Source: CAYNKA01 sp964397655
GTDB taxonomy: Bacteria > Spirochaetota > Spirochaetia > DTKZ01
DNA length: 64,000 nucleotides
Reading direction: 5' to 3'
Assembly (NCBI GenBank): GCA_964397655.1
Contig: CAYNKA010000011.1
Location: 78,118 to 142,117 of the forward strand
Shown: positions 58,733 to 64,000 of the stretch, piece after piece
How the letters are laid out: every line of letters begins with the position of its first letter
Position numbering within the stretch: position 1 is the first letter of the stretch
Translations under genes and position numbers: made by a program
Notes under the pieces: model-generated
The model's input: the letters and a program-made list of their open reading frames with translations, nothing else
What the model was told of the DNA's origin: nothing
Database searches by the model: none

Positions 58733-60649
58733 TCAAAGTCCGGAAAGATCACGCCGTTTTCGCTTATACGATTTGATTCGGCGCCAGAGCGTCGTGCGGC
58801 TCATTCCAAGGGTCTTCGCGAATTCCCCCTGCTTCAGGCCGCTGTCCAGGAAGCGGCGGAAAAGTTCCGCGTCCCCGTCTCGGATCGGTTCCGGCTCTCG
58901 CTGCTTTTCATCCCTCAGTTCCCGGGAGGCGCCTCCTCCGTTCACGGCGAAGAAGGCTGCAGCGGCGGTTTCCCCGATGATCCCGCTTTCGTTCAGGATC
59001 ACCATGCGCTCGCTGAAATTCCGCAGCTCCCTGACGTTTCCCAGCCACGGATAGGCTTTCAGGATCGGAACGACGCCGGGCTCGACCTCGGGAACCGGTT
59101 TGCCGGATTCGGCCGCGTATCGGCCAGTGAAATGCCGGAACAGGAGTTCGATGTCCTCGGGTCGCTCGCGGAGGGGCGGTATGTTGATGTTGAGCAGGTC
59201 TATGCGGTAATAGAGGTCCTGCCGGAATTGGGCGTTGCGGACCCTGTCCCTGATGTCTATGTTCGTCGCGGAGATGATGCGCACGTCGACGGGTACGACC
59301 GTGTCGCCGCCTATCCTCCTGATTTCGCGTTCCTGGAGGACCCGCAGGATCTTCGCCTGCAGGCTGAGCGGCATTTCCCCGATCTCGTCGAGGAAGATCG
59401 TCCCCTTGTGCGCCAGTTCGAACAGCCCTATCCTGCCTCCCTTGACCGCCCCCGAGAACGAGCCCTCGGTATAACCGAACAGCTCGCTTTCGAGCAGCTG
59501 CTCGGGAAGCGCGGCGCAGTTCACCGCGACGAAGGGATGGGAACTTCGCTTCGATGCATTGTGGATGCTCTGGGCGAAGAGTTCCTTTCCCGTTCCCGTT
59601 TCCCCGACGATGAGCACGCTGGAATCGACCTGACTGTATTTGCACGCGTCGGCGATCAGGGCCTTCATCCTGCCGTTCTCGCAGAGGATGTCGCCGAAGC
59701 GGTAGTGCGCGACGAGGCCCTTCCTGCTGAGCTGCTTCCTGATTTTCTGCTCGGTCTCGCGGATCGCGTCGACGTTCCTGAGCGTCACGAGCACGCCGAC
59801 GCTTTCCTTGTCGACCGTGATGGGCGTCGTTCTCATGAGCAGGAGCTGGCCTCCGATCGTCCGGATCGTCTCGGAATTCGCCTGCGTCGAAAGGATCGAT
59901 TTCCATTCACCGTCCGGATGGAGGTCGACGATCCTGCGGCCTTCGATCGATCCGCCGTCCCGGCGGAAGAGCGCGGAAGCCTGGGCGTTGGCGGCGATGA
60001 TCGTGCCCTCCCGCGTCATTGCGAAGAGCATGTCCTCCGCGTTGTTGAGAACCGTGGAGAGGAGGTTCGCCCTGGTCCTTTCCCTGTTGAGCGATTTTGC
60101 GGCCGCGACCGCGTCGTTGAGAGCGCGGGTCATCGCCTCGTTGCCGGACTTGATGTGGACGTAGCCGAGCCCCGATTCCTCGCATTTCCGGCAGAGCGTC
60201 AGCCCGCCGATGAAGGTTTCCACGCCCGAGCCGGCGAGTTCGTCGATCGCCGCGTACAGTTCGGTCTCGTTCTCCGCCTTCCGCACCTGGATGGGAATCC
60301 CCGTGAGGTCCTTCAGTTTCCGCGAATCGCAGATCCCGGTGTCGGTCAGAATTACACCGACGCCTTTCGAGCCGAATGCGCCCCGGCAAGTCCAGAGAGC
60401 CTCGATCAGGTCTCCGGCCGTAATGGGTATTTCCACGAGGTGGACGGTGGGGTTTTCCCGCGCGAGGGCCTTGCCCGTTATGCCTCGGGCGACCACGATG
60501 TCGGCGTCGCGTCGCTTGATCTTCATGTCGCCGGTCCCGATGAAATGTTCCAGCTCGACGATGAAGTCGTCCGTGTCCGCGGCGGCGAAATAGCGGCGCA
60601 CCTGTTCGTTGAGTTCTTCGTAGGGGACGACGACCAGGATCTTGATCAT
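58733..60649 (-). CDS. PrpR-type sigma-54-dependent regulator with PAS domain
   Basis: A 638-residue enhancer-binding protein. Residues 1-~175 are a PrpR N-terminal sensor domain (IVVARGITGKAL is its typical phrase). Residues ~195-300 are PAS. The AAA+ domain has Walker A GETGTGKE (349-356), GSFSGA at 396-401 in place of GAFTGA, and Walker B GTIFLDEIGEM. A Fis-type helix-turn-helix ends the protein (LKQGEFAKTLGMSRTTLWRRIKSYK). PrpR-type sensors bind organic acids or their CoA derivatives, which fits control of the adjacent tctBAC-pdxA2 operon and its sigma-54 promoter. The altered GAFTGA motif keeps the Phe but replaces the Thr with Ser. Confidence 0.9.
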   Translation of the reverse strand: MIKILVVVPYEELNEQVRRYFAAADTDDFIVELEHFIGTGDMKIKRRDADIVVARGITGKALARENPTVHLVEIPITAGDLIEALWTCRGAFGSKGVGVILTDTGICDSRKLKDLTGIPIQVRKAENETELYAAIDELAGSGVETFIGGLTLCRKCEESGLGYVHIKSGNEAMTRALNDAVAAAKSLNRERTRANLLSTVLNNAEDMLFAMTREGTIIAANAQASALFRRDGGSIEGRRIVDLHPDGEWKSILSTQANSETIRTIGGQLLLMRTTPITVDKESVGVLVTLRNVDAIRETEQKIRKQLSRKGLVAHYRFGDILCENGRMKALIADACKYSQVDSSVLIVGETGTGKELFAQSIHNASKRSSHPFVAVNCAALPEQLLESELFGYTEGSFSGAVKGGRIGLFELAHKGTIFLDEIGEMPLSLQAKILRVLQEREIRRIGGDTVVPVDVRIISATNIDIRDRVRNAQFRQDLYYRIDLLNINIPPLRERPEDIELLFRHFTGRYAAESGKPVPEVEPGVVPILKAYPWLGNVRELRNFSERMVILNESGIIGETAAAAFFAVNGGGASRELRDEKQREPEPIRDGDAELFRRFLDSGLKQGEFAKTLGMSRTTLWRRIKSYKRKRRDLSGL

Positions 60650-60737
60650 TCCGAGACGGTTCTCCTTTCGGCCTTCGCGTCGGGAAGTTTACCATATTAT
60701 CCCGGCGGCCTTCCATTCCTTGTTCCGCATCCGTGCC

Positions 60738-60766
60738 TTGACATTCGGCGGGGTTGCGGAAATCAT
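60738..60766 (+). promoter_or_regulatory. Candidate promoter of the hydrolase gene
   Basis: TTGACA (60738-60743) and AATCAT (60761-60766) are 17 bases apart, about 85 bases before the ATG at 60851. The -10 is a moderate match (4 of 6). Confidence 0.4.
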
Positions 60767-60850
60767 GATGATGCTCCGGCCCGGCCGGAATCCGCAACCG
60801 ACGGCGGCGTTTCCCACGCGAAAACGCGGCCCGTTACCAGGGAGGCTATT

Positions 60851-61585
60851 ATGACGCATGTGTCCGAAACCGATTCCGAAACGACGATCATTCTGGTGCA
60901 TGGCGCGTGGCACGGCGGCTGGTGCTGGGAACGCGTCGTTCCCCTGCTGCAGAAGGCCGGTTTTCGGGTCCTGACGCCCACCCTTACCGGCTTGGGCGAG
61001 CGAAAGGCGGAGCTTTCGACGAAAATCGACATGAACACCCACATCGACGAGATCGCAGCCTTGGTCCGGGCCCAGCCGGGGCAGACGGCTCTGGTCGGCC
61101 ACAGTTACGCCGGATACGTGCTCAGCGGCGTCGCGGACCGCCTTTTCGATTCGGGCAAGATACGTTCCCTGGTGTATCTGGACGCCTTCGTTCCGAAGGA
61201 CGGCGACCGGCTCGCCGACACCAGGACCCCCGAGGACAGGGCGAAGATGGAAGCGAGCTTCGCCGCGGGCAATCCTGCGTACGCCAGGATTCCCGCCAAG
61301 TTCTTCGGCATCACCGACTCCGCCGACATCGCGTGGGTCGAGGCCCGGCTCACCGATCATCCCGCCGGCACGTACCTCCAGCGCATCTCGCTGAAGAACA
61401 AGGTGCCCGCCTCCGTCAAGCGGGGCTACATCGCATGCACGTCGCCGAAACTCGGAACCATCGACGCGTCGAAGGAGCGCGTACGGGCCGAAGGCGGATG
61501 GCGCTACGTCGAGCTCGCGACGGGACACGACGCCATGGTCACGGAACCGGAAGCCCTCAGCAAACTGATTCTGAGTCTGGTCTGA
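60851..61585 (+). CDS. Alpha/beta hydrolase, plant-esterase-like (MES/hydroxynitrile lyase group)
   Basis: A 244-residue alpha/beta hydrolase. It has TIILVHGAWHGGWCWERVVPLLQ (oxyanion region), nucleophile Ser in LVGHSYAGYVLSGVAD, and a late His in ELATGHDAMVTEPEAL. The closest recognisable group is the salicylate/methyl-ester esterase and hydroxynitrile-lyase-like family found in soil and plant-associated bacteria. The substrate is unknown, probably a small ester. GGAGG is five bases before the ATG. The hydroxyacyl-CoA dehydrogenase gene follows on the same strand after 75 bases. Confidence 0.87.
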   Translation: MTHVSETDSETTIILVHGAWHGGWCWERVVPLLQKAGFRVLTPTLTGLGERKAELSTKIDMNTHIDEIAALVRAQPGQTALVGHSYAGYVLSGVADRLFDSGKIRSLVYLDAFVPKDGDRLADTRTPEDRAKMEASFAAGNPAYARIPAKFFGITDSADIAWVEARLTDHPAGTYLQRISLKNKVPASVKRGYIACTSPKLGTIDASKERVRAEGGWRYVELATGHDAMVTEPEALSKLILSLV

Positions 61586-61660
61586 AAATTTCACGCCGCC
61601 CGGATCATCGGGCGGCGATCGCCGTCTCCGGGCACGCGAACGAGGGGGAACGATCCGAAC

Positions 61661-62581
61661 ATGAACGCTGGAGAATTGAAGAAGGCGGTCGTCGCCGGTG
61701 CGGGCACCATGGGCACGTCGCTGGCCCGGGTATTCGCCGCGGCCGGAATCGACGTCACGTTGTGGAACCGCAGTGAAGCCGGGCTGGAACGGGCCGGACG
61801 CACGATCGGAAGAAACCCGAGGACGTTCGATTCGGGCGACCGCTTGAATTCGAAGATAACGGCGACCGTGAAAGAAGCCTGCTTCGCCGACGCCGAGTTC
61901 GTCATAGAAAACATCACCGAGAACATGGAGGCCAAGAAGGCCTTCTACCGCAGGATCGGGCCGATGCTGCCGGATGCCTGCATCGTGACGACCAACACTT
62001 CGGGCCTTTCCGTGACGGAACTCGCCTCGGCCGTCGAATTCCCGGAACGATTCTGCGGCATGCATTGGATCAATCCCGCCGATATCATACCGCTCGTGGA
62101 GGTGATCAGCGGGGATGATACATCGGAGGAAACGGCGCGGAGCGTGTCGGATCTGGCGGTCAGGCTGGGCAAGAAACCGATAAGGACGAAGGACGTGCCC
62201 GGATTCGTACTCAACCGGCTCCAGTTCGCGTTGCTGAGGGAGGCCCTCCACATCGTCGAAAGCGGAGCCGCGGGGACGGAGGACGTTGACAACGCCGTGA
62301 AATACGGCCTGGGCCTGAGGTATGCCTGCCTCGGGCCCTTCGAGACCGCGGACCTTGGCGGCCTCGACGTGTTCTGCGGAATCGCGGATTACCTGTTCGC
62401 GGATTTGGATGCCGGCAAGGAAACGCCGAAAATGCTCAGAAGCCTGAAGGAAAGCGGGTTTCTGGGCGTGAAGAACGGCCGAGGATTCTACGACTATCCG
62501 GGGGACCGAGCGGCTCGCGTCGTAAACGAGCGCAACCGGAAACTCCTCGCGTTGAGGGAAGTTCTTTTCCGGGAAGATTGA
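61661..62581 (+). CDS. 3-hydroxyacyl-CoA dehydrogenase family protein
   Basis: A 306-residue NAD-dependent dehydrogenase of the 3-hydroxybutyryl-CoA dehydrogenase (Hbd/FadB) type. The Rossmann motif is VVAGAGTMGTSLARVFAAAGIDVTLWNR. The catalytic Ser/His/Glu/Asn elements are in IVTTNTSGLSVTEL, FCGMHWINPADIIPLVEVI and PGFVLNRLQFALLREALHIVESG. It has normal length for the single-domain enzyme. It oxidises a 3-hydroxyacyl-CoA or a related hydroxy acid. It lies at the end of the GC-rich part of the window. Confidence 0.9.
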   Translation: MNAGELKKAVVAGAGTMGTSLARVFAAAGIDVTLWNRSEAGLERAGRTIGRNPRTFDSGDRLNSKITATVKEACFADAEFVIENITENMEAKKAFYRRIGPMLPDACIVTTNTSGLSVTELASAVEFPERFCGMHWINPADIIPLVEVISGDDTSEETARSVSDLAVRLGKKPIRTKDVPGFVLNRLQFALLREALHIVESGAAGTEDVDNAVKYGLGLRYACLGPFETADLGGLDVFCGIADYLFADLDAGKETPKMLRSLKESGFLGVKNGRGFYDYPGDRAARVVNERNRKLLALREVLFRED

Positions 62582-62601
62582 GCTTTTTCGAATGCTCCTG
62601 T

Positions 62602-62629
62602 AAAAAAAAGACCCCGAAAAAACGGGGTC
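62602..62629 (-). terminator. Terminator downstream of the tRNA-Cys fragment
   Basis: On the minus strand GACCCCG pairs with CGGGGTC around a T6 loop and is followed by T8. It is placed exactly where a leftward tRNA-Cys gene would end. It has no T-run on the plus strand, so it does not serve the dehydrogenase gene. Confidence 0.8.
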
Positions 62630-62635
62630 GAAAAA

Positions 62636-62681
62636 AGGCGCCGAGCGGATTCGAACCGCTGCATAAAGGTTTTGCAGACCT
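62636..62681 (-). tRNA. 3' part of a tRNA-Cys(GCA) gene, truncated; candidate att site
   Basis: On the minus strand the sequence runs from the anticodon stem (AGGTCTGCAAAACCT, anticodon GCA) through the variable loop, the T arm GCGGTTCGAATCCGC and the acceptor strand GGCGCC. The 5' half (acceptor 5' strand, D arm) is absent: upstream of AGGT the sequence becomes unrelated AT-rich DNA. A 46-base tRNA 3' end beside a composition break is typical of the duplicated target left when a tyrosine-integrase element inserts into a tRNA gene. It cannot make a functional tRNA. Confidence 0.85.
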
Positions 62682-62948
62682 ATAACGAAAGTGAATAACT
62701 ATATAAAATACAAAGAAATAAATTAGAAAACCTTTAGTTTATCTACAGATATTCTACATTGAGTATATACGATAAAGTCCTAAAATTATTCAAATCCCGT
62801 AGAAAGATAGCATAATGGGCTTCTATTTGCGTCTCAGAGTCTTTTTACGTTTTTCCCGGCTTGTTTTATTTTCTAAAATTTGCATGAAAAGATTTTAGGC
62901 TTTAATATTTCTATGGATACTGTTCCAAAAAAGCAGAGGTATTATGTC
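62682..62948. other. AT-rich non-coding stretch at the element boundary
   Basis: About 270 bases with no supported gene. The base composition is far richer in A and T than the preceding 62 kb. No integrase, recombinase or terminal inverted repeat was seen. A single TAGCATAATGGGCT at 62808-62821 resembles the operator core of the mttB/liv cluster but lacks the second arm. Confidence 0.6.
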
Positions 62949-63371
62949 ATGAAGAAAATAGTAATCATTCTATTCGTAGCTATTTCATTGAGTTGTGCCA
63001 CTGTTGGGAAAAGCTCAAGTAATTATCTTTAAAAAGGAATAATCCGGGAGGACCTAATAGGTAGTAGTTTCTATATGGCTCTCGGAAAAGTTAATGTTTA
63101 CGCTGCCGGGTTGATTGCAACGAAGTCCGTTGATACGGCAGTGGGGCTTATAGTTAATAAAGACAGTGGGGAAATACAACGCATTGTAACTCTTCAACCG
63201 GCGAGCCGTGATGTTATAGCTAAAAATTCAAAGACTGGAACTACCATATACGGAGAAAAGCAGTATGTAATAGATGACCTAAAAGGTGGAATGTCAGCTA
63301 TTGAAATATACAAAATGAAAACTTGGGATGAAACACTTTCCGCCGTAGAAAAACGGGCTGCACGTTTGTGA
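62949..63371 (+). pseudogene. Small lipoprotein gene interrupted by an in-frame stop
   Basis: ATG 62949 (AGAGG nine bases upstream) starts MKKIVIILFVAISLSCATVG, a clear lipoprotein signal with lipobox LSC. TAA at 63030-63032 ends this after 27 residues, but the same frame continues open for 112 codons to 63371 (KGIIREDLIGSSFYMALGKVNVYAAG onward). A restart at ATG 63075 has no near ribosome binding site. The simplest reading is one ~140-residue lipoprotein broken by a nonsense codon. Its body (GLIVNKDSGEIQRIVTLQ) is not a family I recognise. Confidence 0.6.
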
Positions 63372-63410
63372 TTGTGATAATATCTTCATTTCCCTATCAG
63401 GGAGATTATT

Positions 63411-63731
63411 ATGAATAGGTCAATCTTTTGGGAAGAACATCCTTATGCGCTTGTTTTATTTCTTGGCTATCTTTTGTTTTGCCTCTTGGTAGGAGCAATG
63501 TGGAAAAGTAGGGGACGGCCTTTTCATGCAGGATTTTTCCTAAGCTGTTGGTTTACTCCAATAATTGGAATGACAATCGGCCTTATTCTGAAACCGAAAG
63601 ACAAGAAAAGAGAATCTGAGCAAACTCAAAATCCAAGCCCTGAAAAACTGGAATGGACTTGCCCAAAATGCGGAGAAACAAATCCTAACAATTCATACAG
63701 GTGCAAGAAGTGTGCTTATTCTGTTTTATAA
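63411..63731 (+). CDS. Small membrane protein with C-terminal zinc ribbon
   Basis: A 106-residue protein. Two hydrophobic helices (about residues 12-30 and 42-60) are followed by a charged linker and a C-terminal zinc ribbon, CPKCGETNPNNSYRCKKC (Cys pairs 10 residues apart). The ribbon resembles the small zinc-ribbon domains seen in many membrane and phage-related proteins. GGGAG precedes the ATG. Low GC, like the rest of this segment. The function is unknown. Confidence 0.7.
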   Translation: MNRSIFWEEHPYALVLFLGYLLFCLLVGAMWKSRGRPFHAGFFLSCWFTPIIGMTIGLILKPKDKKRESEQTQNPSPEKLEWTCPKCGETNPNNSYRCKKCAYSVL

Positions 63732-63756
63732 CTTATTGAACATTTTTTCTGTTAGG

Positions 63757-63963
63757 TCAAATCCCTTCGGTATCTTGATTAAGAATGATGTTAATAGGCT
63801 CATCCTTTTCAACGTTGACTGATTGAACCGCTTTCCCTAAACCTCGGTCCGCCAATTCCGCTGCGCACCTAACCCGAATAAAAAGAGGTGCCTTGGAATT
63901 GTTCATTGTCAGGTACATGAATTGAACGCCTTCCATGCCGTAATTTGTATTCCTAACCTTCAT
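63757..63963 (-). CDS. Small phage-like hypothetical protein
   Basis: A 68-residue protein. The segment PLFIRVRCAAELADRGLGKAVQSVNVEKDEPINIIL resembles the common phage and island motif of the form 'RIRAAEELLDRGYGKPxQ', seen in terminase-small-subunit-like and other short prophage proteins. No ribosome binding site is clear before ATG 63963, and the true start could be the ATG nine codons in. Low GC. It supports the idea that the right end of the window belongs to a mobile element. Confidence 0.5.
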   Translation of the reverse strand: MKVRNTNYGMEGVQFMYLTMNNSKAPLFIRVRCAAELADRGLGKAVQSVNVEKDEPINIILNQDTEGI

Positions 63964-64000
63964 AGGTTACAATTGCGGATTCCCTGAAAGGAACAATTCT

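Noticed and set aside
62808..62821. Third copy of the mttB/liv operator core in the AT-rich segment
   Set aside because: The left half matches (TAGCATAATG-N-GCT) but the right arm does not continue, and no gene starts close downstream. Left as coincidence unless a regulator is shown to bind it.
62682..64000. Integrase or transposase gene within the AT-rich end
   Set aside because: None of the frames there shows tyrosine or serine recombinase motifs; the recombinase must lie outside the window or be absent.

Overview
The window looks like a stretch of chromosome from a high-GC, free-living or gut-associated spirochaete (Spirochaetota, Treponema/Spirochaeta-like). This is inferred, not proven. 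The clues are several solute-binding proteins whose signal peptides end in the '-FAGG-KEA' style common in treponemes, a methyl-accepting chemotaxis protein, InlB-type repeat proteins and the DUF6941/DUF6951 families. Coding density is high, operons are tight with ATGA overlaps, and most genes have clear GGAGG ribosome binding sites. Base composition changes abruptly to AT-rich at about 62,682, beside a tRNA-Cys 3' fragment; the last 1.3 kb looks like the edge of an integrated element.

Layout. 1-5.2 kb: a minus-strand operon starting from a consensus sigma-70 promoter, with a PII-like protein, a PTS EIIA (PtsN-like) protein and a split Mrp/Mbh-type cation/proton antiporter (E, F, G, MbhD, MbhE-B, C, D). 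5.2-12 kb: housekeeping genes (S4 protein, DUF3820, hemolysin III family, galE, a molybdopterin-domain lipoprotein, a racemase, rlmN) and a secreted papain-like protease with FN3 domains and a strange Phe/Asp-rich tail. 12-12.5 kb: a RelBE-type toxin-antitoxin pair. 12.7-23.1 kb: a catabolic island with a non-pyrrolysine MttB-family methyltransferase, a Liv-type ABC transporter, a PreA-like Fe-S enzyme, a Gfo/Idh/MocA oxidoreductase, nagB and a ROK regulator. Two copies of one palindrome overlap its promoters.

23-36 kb: a creatininase-GNAT-GNAT fusion, an InlB-repeat lipoprotein, EF-P with its probable arginine rhamnosyltransferase EarP, a chemoreceptor, a PAS-LuxR regulator, and a TAXI-TRAP transporter. 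36-47.3 kb: two related potassium-uptake modules (KtrAB and TrkH with two TrkA-type proteins). Each is headed by a paralogous PAS histidine kinase, has a near-perfect sigma-54 promoter, and has a related upstream dyad. An NtrC-like activator with GAFTGA is encoded just upstream and probably controls both.

47.4-53.6 kb: a sugar-type ABC transporter, a metallo-beta-lactamase-fold hydrolase and a divergent regulator that fuses a LacI DNA-binding domain, a type 1 periplasmic-binding-like domain and a complete ABC solute-binding-protein domain. 53.7-60.7 kb: a tripartite tricarboxylate transporter (TctBAC) with a PdxA2-like dehydrogenase. These sit behind a sigma-54 promoter and a 31-bp palindrome, with a PrpR-type enhancer-binding protein next door. 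60.8-62.6 kb: an alpha/beta hydrolase and a 3-hydroxyacyl-CoA dehydrogenase. 62.6-64 kb: a decapitated tRNA-Cys (a candidate att site) and AT-rich small genes, one interrupted by a stop codon.

Family assignments and coordinates come from reading the sequence only. No database search was run.
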